Shown here: in pieces, positions 25,037 through 34,222 of the stretch | Position numbering within the stretch: the first letter of the stretch is position 1 | Layout: each line of letters starts with the position of its first letter | Origin: an endosymbiont of Lamellibrachia barhami | Lineage (GTDB): Bacteria; Pseudomonadota; Gammaproteobacteria; Chromatiales; Chromatiaceae | DNA length: 48,742 nt | Reading direction: 5' to 3' | Assembly (NCBI RefSeq): GCF_011947365.2 | Contig: NZ_JAAVSH020000001.1 | Span: 1,179,747 to 1,228,488, forward strand | The notes under the pieces: model-generated | The model's input: only the letters and a program-made list of their open reading frames with translations | Told to the model about the DNA's origin: nothing | Database searches by the model: none | Translations under genes and position numbers: made by a program

Positions 25037-25037
25037 T

Positions 25038-26258
25038 ATGGCAGCCTACTTCTTCAGAGCCGCATCCCTGGAGGGAGATATTACGGAGGGGATTGTCGAT
25101 GGCAGCAATCGCGAGAGCGTCGTTGAACTCATCCAATCCCAAGGCAGGATTCCGATCAGGGTAGAACTGAAAACGGAAACCCCAGAGAAAAAACTCAGTA
25201 AGTCATCGAATTCCTTCTTCAGGCGCAGAAAAAAAGATCAGATACTGACTTTTACACGTGAACTCGCGACACTTCTAAAGGCAGGACTTTCTTTGGATAA
25301 GTCTCTTTCTCTGCTGATAGAGGTAAACAGTGCCGACCCGTATTCACAAGTGCTCGCGAATCTCCAGGACAAGATTAAAGGCGGGTCCTCTTTTGCTGAT
25401 GCCCTGGAATCAGAGGGGAGTGAGTTTCCGAGTATCTATGTCAGCTTGGTGAGGGCGGGTGAACTCGGCGGTGCACTTGAGACTGTACTGGAGCGCCTTG
25501 CCGACCACCTCGAACGTAGCAGTGAACTGCGTGAATCGCTGAAATCCGCCATGATCTATCCAATGATTTTGGTGGTGGTGGCGATCTCATCGATTATTTT
25601 ACTCCTGACCTATGTAATTCCCCAGTTCAAAGAACTTTTCGAAGGTATGGGAAGTTCTCTTCCAATGTCGACGGCTATCATTTTACAGACAGGAGACTTT
25701 ATCAAACACCAGGGATGGATCGTTCTGCTGGTCATTTTTTTGGTTGTGATGCTTATCCGGTACCAATTACGCACACCGGAGGGAAAATTGCGTTGGCACA
25801 GGCGGGTGTTGTCGATGCCACTGGTTGGTGGTCTTATCACACGGATGGAAGTGGCTGTGTTCAGCCGCACGCTGGGAACACTGCTGCAGAACGGAGTTCC
25901 GATGATAAAGGCAATCTCCATCGTGCGTGAGACGGTACAAAACCGAGTCATAACAAAAAGTATGGATGAGGTTATCAAGGGGTTGAAAGAGGGAGGCGAT
26001 CTCTCCTCGCCATTGGCTGAATCAGGATACTTCCCCGAGTTTGCCGTACAGATGATCAGAGTCGGTGAAGAGTCTGGAGAGATGGAGCAGATGTTGCTTC
26101 ATGTTGCGGATATCTACGATAAAGAGGTCAACCGTGAGTTGAAGCGGACGTTGGCGCTTCTGGAACCGGTACTGATCCTCGTTCTTGGCGTAATTATCGC
26201 GGGGGTAATCATGTCCATACTGGTGGCGATTATGGGCATCAATCAAATGGTTGTATGA
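25038..26258 (+). CDS. gspF: Type II secretion inner-membrane protein GspF
   Basis: Polytopic platform protein that links the ATPase to pseudopilin assembly. The 406-residue sequence has the N-terminal AAYFFRAASLEGDITEGIVDG segment, two cytoplasmic four-helix repeats (FTRELATLLKAGLSLDKSLSLL and FSRTLGTLLQNGVPMIKAISIV) each followed by FPxxxVxxxRxGExxG phrases. Membrane helices lie at about 173-198, 226-246 and 375-400. Length is standard. Located between gspE and gspG with tight spacing. Confidence 0.95.
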   Translation: MAAYFFRAASLEGDITEGIVDGSNRESVVELIQSQGRIPIRVELKTETPEKKLSKSSNSFFRRRKKDQILTFTRELATLLKAGLSLDKSLSLLIEVNSADPYSQVLANLQDKIKGGSSFADALESEGSEFPSIYVSLVRAGELGGALETVLERLADHLERSSELRESLKSAMIYPMILVVVAISSIILLLTYVIPQFKELFEGMGSSLPMSTAIILQTGDFIKHQGWIVLLVIFLVVMLIRYQLRTPEGKLRWHRRVLSMPLVGGLITRMEVAVFSRTLGTLLQNGVPMIKAISIVRETVQNRVITKSMDEVIKGLKEGGDLSSPLAESGYFPEFAVQMIRVGEESGEMEQMLLHVADIYDKEVNRELKRTLALLEPVLILVLGVIIAGVIMSILVAIMGINQMVV

Positions 26259-26270
26259 GAGGCGGAATGT

Positions 26271-26708
26271 ATGATCAAAAAAATGGCATATAGCCGATCG
26301 CATGTGTGTTACGGATTCACATTGATCGAACTGTTGGTGGTATTGGTGATATTGGGGCTGCTTGCAGGCTTGGTGGGTCCGCAGATGGTGCGTTATCTCG
26401 GCGGAGCGAAAACTGATACCACGATGCTGCAAATTGAGGAGTTTGGCGCTGGGCTGGATCTGTTTCATCTGGAGGTCGGTCGCTACCCGACCACAGATGA
26501 AGGTCTGATCGCGCTTGTCGAAAAACCAAATAGCGTAGAGGGTTGGAACGGACCGTATCTGAAGAAAAAGCAGATTCCGGAAGATCCCTGGGGAAATGAG
26601 TATCTCTATAGGTTTCCTGGGGATAATGGAATTTATGACCTCTACTCGTTTGGGCAGGACAATACAGAAGGAGGAACCGGTGAGGCACAGGACGTCGTGA
26701 GCTGGTGA
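26271..26708 (+). CDS. gspG: Major pseudopilin GspG
   Basis: Main subunit of the T2SS pseudopilus. A 15-residue leader ends in Gly before FTLIELLVVLVILGLLAGLVGPQ, giving prepilin peptidase cleavage G15/F16 with Glu at +5. The mature part contains RYPTTDEGLIALVEKP, GPYLKKKQIPEDPWGNEY and YDLYSFGQDN, the classic GspG calcium-site region. The prepilin peptidase gene is not in the window. Length of 145 residues is normal. Confidence 0.96.
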   Translation: MIKKMAYSRSHVCYGFTLIELLVVLVILGLLAGLVGPQMVRYLGGAKTDTTMLQIEEFGAGLDLFHLEVGRYPTTDEGLIALVEKPNSVEGWNGPYLKKKQIPEDPWGNEYLYRFPGDNGIYDLYSFGQDNTEGGTGEAQDVVSW

Positions 26709-26715
26709 GGTCGCG

Positions 26716-27177
26716 ATGAGAATGCGCTTTGCACATGGTTTTACGCTGCTGGAACTTTTGCTTGTGTTGACTGTGTCGGGTCTGATAATCGCAATGGTTC
26801 CGCCGCTACTCAGCAGAGCGATGCCGACAGTTAATGCAAGGAGTGCGGTAAGTGATCTCTCTGCAATTATTCGAAATGTACGAAGCCGGGCAATTGTTTT
26901 GAATGAAACAAGAGTGATCTATTTTGACCGGGAAAGCCGCACCATATTTGAGGAAGGGGGCAATCAAAAACTTCAGATCGAGGAACCTCTACGAATTAAA
27001 GTGGGGAATCTCAACAGAAGCGAAGAGATTCAAAAGATCCTGGTGGCCCATCCTGATGGCAGTGTAAATGGCAGCGTGATTACGATAAGTGGAGGTAAAA
27101 AGAGTTACATACTCCGTCCCAACTGGGTTACCGGCGCTTTGAGCATAGAAGATCGTGTCGATGAAAGCACCATGTGA
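26716..27177 (+). CDS. gspH: Minor pseudopilin GspH
   Basis: A 153-residue minor pseudopilin: short leader with cleavage site G8/F9, FTLLELLLVLTVSGLIIAMV with Glu at +5, then a beta-rich head (ARSAVSDLSAIIRNVRSRAIVLNETRVIYFD) matching the GspH/FimT type. Its 3' end overlaps the start of gspI. Sequence similarity is weak outside the N-terminus, as usual for this subunit, so the assignment rests mainly on order in the operon and the arginine-rich post-helix segment. Confidence 0.85.
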   Translation: MRMRFAHGFTLLELLLVLTVSGLIIAMVPPLLSRAMPTVNARSAVSDLSAIIRNVRSRAIVLNETRVIYFDRESRTIFEEGGNQKLQIEEPLRIKVGNLNRSEEIQKILVAHPDGSVNGSVITISGGKKSYILRPNWVTGALSIEDRVDESTM

Positions 27178-27574
27178 CAGGAAGGTATCGCAAAAAGGCT
27201 TCACTTTGATAGAGGTGCTTGTTGCTTTCGTCATCCTTGCCATGGCGTTGTCCGTACTGTTTCGGATCTTCTCCGGCGGATTGGGAAACATATCCATCGG
27301 CGAGCGATATGCGGGTGCAGTCACACTGGCGGAGACACTACTCGATGAGGCGAATTTGTCGCAATCCGAGATGTCCGGTTCACGCAGTGGATCCCGCGAA
27401 GACGGATACCGTTGGGTCAAGACGGTTCAGGCGTATGAGGTCCTTGACCAGGATGGGAACTCCATACCGGTTGAGAATCTGCAGAAGGTAGAGGTCCAGA
27501 TCACCTGGGAGGCAATGGGCAGGGAGCGCCATATGGTACTTTCAACCCTTCGAGGGGATAGGAGAAAATATTAA
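27155..27574 (+). CDS. gspI: Minor pseudopilin GspI
   Basis: A 137-139 residue minor pseudopilin. From the ATG at 27161 the leader MKAPCDRKVSQKG precedes FTLIEVLVAFVILAMALSVL (cleavage G13/F14, Glu +5). The head domain contains LAETLLDEANLSQSE and VEVQITWEAMGRERHMVLSTLR, features of GspI. A GTG at 27155 is an alternative start. It overlaps gspH by about 17-23 bases. In the family GspI nucleates the tip complex with GspJ and GspK. Confidence 0.88.
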   Translation: MSMKAPCDRKVSQKGFTLIEVLVAFVILAMALSVLFRIFSGGLGNISIGERYAGAVTLAETLLDEANLSQSEMSGSRSGSREDGYRWVKTVQAYEVLDQDGNSIPVENLQKVEVQITWEAMGRERHMVLSTLRGDRRKY

Positions 27575-27623
27575 TCATGCTTGTCAGAATTATAAAGAAT
27601 GCTTTGACGGGGACATAAGTTCA

Positions 27624-28274
27624 ATGGTGTCTGAGAGTCGTAAGCAATCAGGATTTACCTTGCTGGAGTTGCTGGTCGCAGTGACGATTCTGACGTTGCT
27701 GATGACGGCAGCTTTCGGCTCTGTTTATTACGCAAGCAAGAGTTGGAAGACAGGTATTGCGACGATTGAGAACCAGGATCTGCGTCGCTCTGCAGACCGA
27801 TTTGTCTCGGGAATCCTGCGTCAGATCTCAACCTATTCATATAGCGAAGATGGCAGGAGAAAGATCGAATTCAATGGTTCAGGCAGGAGTGTGGGTTTTG
27901 TGGGGCCAACGCCTGCCAATGACGAGCTTTACGCTCAATACGAGTACCTGTTCGAATATAAGAGAAGTGGTACGAGTGGAGAATTGTTGATGTTTTATCG
28001 CCCCCGATTGCCAGGCGAAACAGGTCTTTCCCTGGACGATAGAGATGACAAATTAATGCTGCTTTCCGATCTAAAGAATTTGCGTCTGAGCTATTACGGA
28101 CGCAAAGATGAGCGTTCCATGTCCAGTTGGCACAGTCGCTGGAGCGAAGAAATTCAGGAATATCCTGAATTGATCAGGTTCGAATATCAATTTGAAGGGG
28201 AGAGGATGCCAAGGCGGGCTGTTATCGGTATCCGATCGAGTGCGAAGAGTGTCGATGGGAACCGTTCAGGGTAG
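27624..28274 (+). CDS. gspJ: Minor pseudopilin GspJ
   Basis: A 216-residue minor pseudopilin with leader MVSESRKQSG and FTLLELLVAVTILTLLMTAAFGSVY (cleavage G10/F11, Glu +5). The long head domain carries LRRSADRFVSGILRQIS, YEYLFEYKR, ELLMFYRPRLPGE and a late YPELIRFEYQFEG, consistent with GspJ. It follows gspI after 50 bases and precedes gspK. Part of the tip complex with GspI and GspK. Confidence 0.85.
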   Translation: MVSESRKQSGFTLLELLVAVTILTLLMTAAFGSVYYASKSWKTGIATIENQDLRRSADRFVSGILRQISTYSYSEDGRRKIEFNGSGRSVGFVGPTPANDELYAQYEYLFEYKRSGTSGELLMFYRPRLPGETGLSLDDRDDKLMLLSDLKNLRLSYYGRKDERSMSSWHSRWSEEIQEYPELIRFEYQFEGERMPRRAVIGIRSSAKSVDGNRSG

Positions 28275-28322
28275 TTATCGGATATTGAAGATAGTGATTG
28301 CAAAGCGCAGAAGGTACGGATC

Positions 28323-29207
28323 ATGGTGATCGCAGCAAAAAGACAGACGCATAAGGAACAGGGCATTGCTCTGGTACTGGTGTTGTGGCTGATTGTGCTG
28401 CTCAGTGTGATCGGGGGAAGCCATGCAAGAAATGGAAGAATGGAGTTAACGATTGCCGGCAATCAGTTTAAGTCGCTGAAGGCCAGGTTACACGCAGAGG
28501 CTGGGGTTTATCTGGCTATTGAGGATCTTATTTCCCCGCAAGGCAACAGCCGATATTTACTCCGCGGAATGGAAAACAGGGAGGATTTTCTCGGTACATC
28601 ATTGTCAATATCCATTGTGAGTGCGGTGGGGCTGGTGGATATCAATAATGCAGAGACAGCAGTTCTTTCAGCACTTTTGAACTCGGCGGGCATGAAGGAA
28701 GAGGAGCAGGATGCACTGGTGGATTCCATACTCGACTGGCGGGATGTGGACGATCTTGTACGGCTGAATGGCGCGGAGAAGAAACAGTACGATTTTGCGC
28801 GACTACCCTATGTCCCTGCAAACGGGGCGTTCAGAAGTGTAAACGAACTGAAGCTGGTTCTGGGAATGAACATGATGGTCTACCGTGAAATCGCCCCTTT
28901 TATCACAGTTGATGCTCGAACCGGTGAAATCGACACTACCCAAGCGCCACCTGAACTACTGCAACGGCTCGGACAGGTGAGCGGAGATCAGGAGTTGTTC
29001 GAAACTGAGGGAGGCGAGAGCGATGGTGAGACTTTTCACGCCAAACCCTCGCACCCTGTGTTTCACCTGGAGGTCTATGCGTTGACAAAGGAAGGAGGCA
29101 GCGCACACATTAGAGTGACTGTCGATATCAGCAGGAGAGAAAAGGAAAGGTACCGTATTCTCTCATGGAGAGAACTTCCAGGAAAAGGGAGGTACAGCAA
29201 TGGCTGA
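28323..29207 (+). CDS. gspK: Minor pseudopilin GspK
   Basis: A 294-residue pseudopilin capping the pseudopilus tip. Leader MVIAAKRQTHKEQG, then IALVLVLWLIVLLSVIGG; the +5 residue is Leu, not Glu, the known exception that marks GspK. The head includes NNAETAVLSALLNSAGMKEEEQDALVDSILDWRDVDD, where GspK holds its calcium-binding and helical insert, and FRSVNELKLVLGM. It overlaps gspL by eight bases. Confidence 0.9.
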   Translation: MVIAAKRQTHKEQGIALVLVLWLIVLLSVIGGSHARNGRMELTIAGNQFKSLKARLHAEAGVYLAIEDLISPQGNSRYLLRGMENREDFLGTSLSISIVSAVGLVDINNAETAVLSALLNSAGMKEEEQDALVDSILDWRDVDDLVRLNGAEKKQYDFARLPYVPANGAFRSVNELKLVLGMNMMVYREIAPFITVDARTGEIDTTQAPPELLQRLGQVSGDQELFETEGGESDGETFHAKPSHPVFHLEVYALTKEGGSAHIRVTVDISRREKERYRILSWRELPGKGRYSNG

Positions 29208-30291
29208 TTTGAGTCGCTCCATGTTGGCGTCGCTTTCAACCGATGTCAGGGGATTCGGCAGCTGGTGGGTTTCTGAGCTTACTGGAATGATGCCTGAATT
29301 TCTGAAAAGGATGGTACTCAGTGGAAAGATCTATCGGATAGAGATCGACGGTGAAGATTTTGTCGCGAGACGACTGGAAAAGGCCGGGTCGAGCTCGGTG
29401 GTCGTGGCGGTTGGCCGGGTGGACGGCAGACAGGAAGAGAATCACGAAACCCACTTGAGAGATGCGAGAAAAGTCGAACTGATACTTCCATCAGACTATA
29501 TTCTCAATAAAACCCTGACGCTGCCGAAAGCGGCTGAGGAGAACCTTAGGGAGGTGATCTCTTTCCAGATGAAGAGAGAGACGCCATTCGAACCGTCTCA
29601 AGTCTATTACGATTACCTTGTCACAGGGCGGGACAAGAAGAGTAAGACCATCCAAGTTGCACTCTATGTTGCAATGAAGCAACAAGTCGATTCCCTGCTT
29701 GAGCAGTTGCGAGACTATAACGTCAGGATAGATCAAGTGACCGCTGAGGTGCAAAAAGGTGTGGATGGAAAAGCGTTGAATCTTATTCCCGGCCTTAAGA
29801 TGAAGCGAGGAGATACATTTTCACGATACTTGAATATCACCCTCGCGAGCGTTTCTCTGCTGTTGTTGCTTTTGAATGTTGCATTTCCGGTATGGGAAAA
29901 AGCTGTTCAGCTGAAAGAACTCATTCCCATTGAGCAGCAGCTCAAGTCGAATATGAACGAAGCGCGTGAGTTGCGGGAAAAGGTCGCTATGGCCAGGCGC
30001 AAAGTGGAATTCATCAGGGAACGCAAAACAGGTGCAACACCGATACTGGAGATAATTGATGAGTTGACCCGTCTGATTCCCGATGATACCTGGATCGATA
30101 ACCTGCAGTTTGATGATGAAGAGGTGAATATTCATGGATTCTCGGTCTCGGCTGCATCATTGATATCACTGGTTGAATCATCCGATCTCTTCAAGCGTGC
30201 ACGGTTCAGATCGTCAGTAACGCAAAACAGACTCAACGGTTTGGAGCGTTTCCATCTCTCGGCAGAAGTGGTGAGAGGAGAGGAGAGATGA
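29200..30291 (+). CDS. gspL: GspL/PilN-like assembly protein
   Basis: A 363-residue protein. The N-terminal 185 residues form an actin-like (PilM/GspL cytoplasmic) domain with VELILPSDYILNKTLTLPKAAEENLREVISFQMKRETPF and VYYDYLVTGRDKK. A single membrane helix at about 210-228 is followed by a periplasmic coiled coil and a ferredoxin-like PilN domain (DELTRLIPDDTWIDNLQFDDEEVNIHGFS). It should couple the GspE ATPase to GspM. GGGAGG precedes the ATG. Its stop overlaps the gspM start (ATGA). The PilN-like periplasmic part is typical of one T2SS subgroup. Confidence 0.85.
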   Translation: MADLSRSMLASLSTDVRGFGSWWVSELTGMMPEFLKRMVLSGKIYRIEIDGEDFVARRLEKAGSSSVVVAVGRVDGRQEENHETHLRDARKVELILPSDYILNKTLTLPKAAEENLREVISFQMKRETPFEPSQVYYDYLVTGRDKKSKTIQVALYVAMKQQVDSLLEQLRDYNVRIDQVTAEVQKGVDGKALNLIPGLKMKRGDTFSRYLNITLASVSLLLLLLNVAFPVWEKAVQLKELIPIEQQLKSNMNEARELREKVAMARRKVEFIRERKTGATPILEIIDELTRLIPDDTWIDNLQFDDEEVNIHGFSVSAASLISLVESSDLFKRARFRSSVTQNRLNGLERFHLSAEVVRGEER

Positions 30292-30884
30292 CGGATAATT
30301 TGTCGACTACTTCCAGAAAATTCTTGGCGGCTACGCTGCTTCTGTTGGTCGTGGTTGCGCTTGGCAGCGCCATCATACTGCCCTACCTGAATCTGAAGCA
30401 TGCATATAGTGAAGAGTTGGCCAGCGTGGAGAAGCGTATTGAGATCTACAGGCGATCAGTGGGTGTGGCCGACAAACTCAGGCGGCAGCATCGGAGACTG
30501 GAGGGAGTTAACACCAAGGACAAACGATATCTGAAGAGCCAGATCGAATCACTGGCTGGGGCGGAGCTTCAGGGAATATTGAAACGGGTGGTCAAGTCTC
30601 ATGGAGCAGAGGTATTCAGTACACAGGTGCTGCCTTCTGAACAGCAGGAACAGTTTTCGAATGTCTCTATCCGGGTTCGCATGAAGGGGACGATGGAGTC
30701 GGTGGCCGGGGTAATTTATGCGTTGGAAAGCAGAAAGCCCTATCTCTTCGTTTCCGCGTTGCAGATACGTGGCAAGAGAGGGTCTCATCGGCGATCCAGA
30801 ACCTTTGATCGGAAACAGAAGATCCAGAAACGACAACTTGATCTTGACTTTGTGCTGTCCGGATATATGAGGAGTCAATCTTGA
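30288..30884 (+). CDS. gspM: GspM-type assembly protein
   Basis: A 198-residue inner-membrane protein: cytoplasmic N-terminus, one membrane helix at about 13-33 (AATLLLLVVVALGSAIILPYL), a coiled coil and a ferredoxin-like periplasmic domain (GAEVFSTQVLPSEQ, VSIRVRMKGTMESVAGVIYALESRKPYLFVSALQI). This matches the GspM/PilO-type partner of GspL. The start overlaps the gspL stop and its own stop overlaps the next gene, both by four bases, so the operon is tightly coupled. Confidence 0.82.
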   Translation: MTDNLSTTSRKFLAATLLLLVVVALGSAIILPYLNLKHAYSEELASVEKRIEIYRRSVGVADKLRRQHRRLEGVNTKDKRYLKSQIESLAGAELQGILKRVVKSHGAEVFSTQVLPSEQQEQFSNVSIRVRMKGTMESVAGVIYALESRKPYLFVSALQIRGKRGSHRRSRTFDRKQKIQKRQLDLDFVLSGYMRSQS

Positions 30885-31456
30885 GTTTAATGGCTGGCCG
30901 GATCACCACATTGACGATCATGCTGACGCTTACGACGGTAGGATTTGCTGCGTTGTTGCACTATCAATGGAATGGCGGTCAGGCAGGCAGGGCGGGGTTC
31001 TCTGAGCACTTGCAATCGAACGGAGGCGAAGATAGCGATAACAACCGCAAAAACCGTACTCCTTATGCCGCTCTACCAAAGAGTGCCTATCGGGAGGTGC
31101 TGGAACGCCCTCTGTTCACCGAAGGACGTATTCCGCCAGTGATAGAGAAGGCACAGATTATTCCGGTTCAGGATAACCTGGCGCTTAAGCTTGAAGGCGT
31201 CGTTTTTGTAAACGAGCGGCATATCGCCATTGTGCGTGATCACAAGAGCAGAGAGTTGTTGAGACTTCCTGCTGGTGGAGATTACAAGGGATGGCAGGTT
31301 GCCGAGGTAGGCAAGGGGGAAGTCGTTTTGCGCAAAGGAAAAAGAAGTATCACCCTGCTATTGGAGACAAGTGTCAGTACGCCGCTGGGAGCAAGCCGTA
31401 TTTCTCCCAAGCAACTCATGAAAAAACAGAAGATGCCGATCCTTGTTCCCAGATAA
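30881..31456 (+). CDS. GspC/GspN-like periplasmic linker protein
   Basis: A 191-residue protein with one N-terminal membrane helix and a periplasmic part. RPLFTEGRIPP, then LALKLEGVVFVNERHIAIVRDHKSRELLRLPAGGDYKGWQVAEVGKGEVVLRKGKRSITL resembles the homology region of GspC that contacts the secretin N0 domain. No PDZ domain is present, unlike classical GspC, so it may be the short form found in operons lacking a standalone gspC. TTG start overlapping the gspM stop; an ATG at 30890 is an alternative. Function by position and domain resemblance. Confidence 0.65.
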   Translation: MSLMAGRITTLTIMLTLTTVGFAALLHYQWNGGQAGRAGFSEHLQSNGGEDSDNNRKNRTPYAALPKSAYREVLERPLFTEGRIPPVIEKAQIIPVQDNLALKLEGVVFVNERHIAIVRDHKSRELLRLPAGGDYKGWQVAEVGKGEVVLRKGKRSITLLLETSVSTPLGASRISPKQLMKKQKMPILVPR

Positions 31457-31509
31457 TCAAGTGAAGGATTGGATTTTAACAGTGGCGGAAACCGTCTGGA
31501 GTAAACACC

Positions 31510-33273
31510 ATGGCCTCAATCTATAGGGACTATTTCAGGATTGACGAAGATCCGTTCTCGATCACGCCGGATCCGAAATTCCTCTTCCTAAGCAGGAATC
31601 ATCGTGAAGCTTTGGCCCATCTGCGGTTCGGCATGGAGGAGGGGGGTGGTTTCGTGCTGCTGACCGGCGGCGTAGGGACAGGCAAGACGTTGCTCTGTAG
31701 AAATCTGTTGGAGAGCCTGCCGGATGAAGTCGATGTCGCATTAATCCTCAATCCCAGGCTGGAGCCGTTTGAACTGGTGGCCTCAATCTGTGATGAGCTG
31801 CATATCGAATATCCGAATGCTGCCGAAAGCATCAAGGTGCTGATCGACCATCTCAACAGCTATCTGCTAAGTTCCCACGCGACTGGTCGGAGGACGGTAG
31901 TCATCATCGACGAGGCGCAGAATCTTAGCTACGAAGCCCTTGAACAGGTCAGGCTATTAACCAATCTTGAAACCAAAACTGAAAAGCTGATGCAGATATT
32001 CCTCATCGGCCAATCCGAACTGAAAGAGATTCTGGATCAACCTAATCTGCGGCAGCTGACCCAGAGGATCACTGCCCGGTATCATCTGCAATCGATGGGT
32101 CGGCCTGAGACCAAGGAGTACATCAGGCATCGCCTCGAAGTGGTCGGAATTTCGCAAAATCTCTTCACAAATAGCGCGTTGGAGGCGGTGCATCAACTCA
32201 CCAAAGGCATTCCCCGCCGGATTAATATCTATTGTGAACGTGCAATGGTGGCCGCTTATGCGGAACGCAAAAATGAGGTCGACTACTTCATGCTGAAGCG
32301 TGTGGCAGAAGAAGTGGAGGGCAAGCGACAGACAGGTAGATGGCGGGGTCTGCTCAAGGTTTCCGCCGTGGCAGCGGTACTGGTTGTTTTGAGTGCAACC
32401 CTGTCGCTCAACGACATCATAAGCTTTGGAAACAATGTTGAGCAGCAGATGCGGTTGCTCTTGGCGGATCCGGCAGTACATAAAAAAGGCACTCCTGTCG
32501 TTTCAAAAGAGATCGCTACTGCCACCGCCATCCCGAATAACAAGGTGAATTTCTCTCCAATAAAGATTGCGCAGGCCGGCTATTCCGATTCAGAGGTGGC
32601 TGTGCCTGCAAAAGCGGAGTATCCGCTGGTCGATGGAAAAGAGTTCGAGGCAATGACTGCGGTGGAGATGTTTCCAGAGAATCGGGCCTTCAGCACGCTG
32701 CTCCGCTATTGGAATGTTGATACTCCTGCCGTAGTAGATGGCTCTACATTCTGTAAGACTGCGGATGTCCATAAATTAAAATGTGTCTACGGGAAAGGCA
32801 CTTGGACAAGTCTGGAGTATTTCAACAGACCGGTGATCATTGAACTGGAAACATCCGATGGCCGTTTGGTCAATATGATGGTGACTGAATTGCACGGCAA
32901 TAGAGTCGTGATTGATCACAACGGAGTACGCATGCAACTTGAACGGGCCACTATTGATCATTTGTGGTCCGGGAGCTATGTATTGCTGTGGAAGCCACCG
33001 CAACTCAACGACACCACGCTGGCTGTAGGTGCGCGCGGTCAGGATGTTTTATGGCTCAATGACATACTTGACCGGGACGAAGGGATTTACGGGATCCAGA
33101 CGCAGGGAGAACGAAACGACAGGTTCGATCAGAGTCTGGTTAAAAGGGTGGTCAGATTTCAACAAAAACACGGTTTGACACCAGACGGAATCGTGGGTGA
33201 GCAGACGCTTATTCAATTACAGTCCGCATCCGGAGATCCTGACGTGCCACTTCTGATGCAGTCGAAGGGATAG
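31510..33273 (+). CDS. gspA: GspA/ExeA-type ATPase with peptidoglycan-binding domain
   Basis: A 587-residue protein. The AAA ATPase domain has YFRIDEDPFSITPDPKFLF, Walker A TGGVGTGKT (residues 52-60), Walker B VVIIDEAQNL with Asp134 and the sensor LIGQSELKEIL. A membrane helix lies at about 283-302, then a papain-like/C39-type segment, and at about 500-575 a peptidoglycan-binding repeat (VLWLNDILDRDEG, FDQSLVKRVVRFQQKHGLTPDGIVGEQTLIQL). ExeA with ExeB helps place the secretin through the peptidoglycan. The gspB gene follows directly. GGAG precedes the ATG. Confidence 0.92.
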   Translation: MASIYRDYFRIDEDPFSITPDPKFLFLSRNHREALAHLRFGMEEGGGFVLLTGGVGTGKTLLCRNLLESLPDEVDVALILNPRLEPFELVASICDELHIEYPNAAESIKVLIDHLNSYLLSSHATGRRTVVIIDEAQNLSYEALEQVRLLTNLETKTEKLMQIFLIGQSELKEILDQPNLRQLTQRITARYHLQSMGRPETKEYIRHRLEVVGISQNLFTNSALEAVHQLTKGIPRRINIYCERAMVAAYAERKNEVDYFMLKRVAEEVEGKRQTGRWRGLLKVSAVAAVLVVLSATLSLNDIISFGNNVEQQMRLLLADPAVHKKGTPVVSKEIATATAIPNNKVNFSPIKIAQAGYSDSEVAVPAKAEYPLVDGKEFEAMTAVEMFPENRAFSTLLRYWNVDTPAVVDGSTFCKTADVHKLKCVYGKGTWTSLEYFNRPVIIELETSDGRLVNMMVTELHGNRVVIDHNGVRMQLERATIDHLWSGSYVLLWKPPQLNDTTLAVGARGQDVLWLNDILDRDEGIYGIQTQGERNDRFDQSLVKRVVRFQQKHGLTPDGIVGEQTLIQLQSASGDPDVPLLMQSKG

Positions 33274-33283
33274 GGTGGGCGAT

Positions 33284-34222
33284 ATGTCATATATATTAAA
33301 CGCTTTGGATCAGGCAGATCGGGAGAGAAACAAAGGTGGTGATGTAGAAAGAACGCCTATGTCCGACAGCCAAAATGCAAACGGCAAGCTGACATGGCTT
33401 CTTGCCGCGATGGGGATGCTGTTACTGAGCGGGATTGCCGCGCTGTTTGCTATTGATGGTACCAATGTACCTGTCCCTGCTGAACAAAGCGGTGAAACTC
33501 AGACGGTTAGGCGTCTGCCGCCTAAAATGGAATCGCCGAAGATACAACTTTCCACACAACAGCGGGGTACCTCTTTGCTGGCATCGATAAAAAGGGGGAG
33601 GCAGCAACAAGAGGTGCCAAGTAAGCCTAATATAATGAGCAGCCAGAAAATAGGTGTGATGGATTTCAACGAGGATAAGGTTGCAAAAAAAAGTGACGTT
33701 CTGACTACGAGTGTTCCGTCGCCGGTAGCACTTGATCGACAAGACAACCCGCCTGATATCTCCACTGATCGGAAAACAGTGGAAGTCAGCGATAGTGTTG
33801 GAGGCGGTGATTCAGACTTCGGGTCAGCGAATCGCTTGAGTCATGGGGTTGGTGAGCCGACCGAGTTGCAGATCCCTGTATCCCCATCTTCCGCACTGCC
33901 GCCACCGGCGATGGTCGAGAATACTGAGCCTCCCGCAGCTGAGATCATGGCCAATAAGTCAGTCAGTGAAATTCCTTTTATCTTTGAATTGCCCTATACA
34001 AAAAGACTGCGGATACCCGATATCACAATCAACGTGCATGTCTACAATTCCAATGCGGACAAACGTTTTGCCATTATCAATATGCGTAAGTATCGGGAGG
34101 GGGATCAGTTGCAGGGCAGCAGCGTAAAGCTGTCCCAGGTGACGCCGCATGGCATCGTTATCGACTATGGGAGTGGTTTGGTGCGGATTGATAAGGGTGT
34201 GGTCTATCGGAAGTCCACTTAG
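33284..34222 (+). CDS. gspB: GspB-type secretin assembly protein
   Basis: A 312-residue protein beginning MSYILNALDQADRERNKG, the standard GspB/ExeB N-terminus, with a membrane helix at about 35-53, a long low-complexity Pro/Ser region and a C-terminal domain (LRIPDITINVHVYNSNADKRFAIINMRKYREGDQL, then VTPHGIVIDYGSG). It is the partner of GspA in secretin assembly. The ATG at 33284 is preferred because AGGGTGG lies just upstream; a GTG at 33275 would add three residues. The TAG stop is formed by the first bases of MITE element C, so the native C-terminus may have been slightly different. Confidence 0.88.
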   Translation: MSYILNALDQADRERNKGGDVERTPMSDSQNANGKLTWLLAAMGMLLLSGIAALFAIDGTNVPVPAEQSGETQTVRRLPPKMESPKIQLSTQQRGTSLLASIKRGRQQQEVPSKPNIMSSQKIGVMDFNEDKVAKKSDVLTTSVPSPVALDRQDNPPDISTDRKTVEVSDSVGGGDSDFGSANRLSHGVGEPTELQIPVSPSSALPPPAMVENTEPPAAEIMANKSVSEIPFIFELPYTKRLRIPDITINVHVYNSNADKRFAIINMRKYREGDQLQGSSVKLSQVTPHGIVIDYGSGLVRIDKGVVYRKST

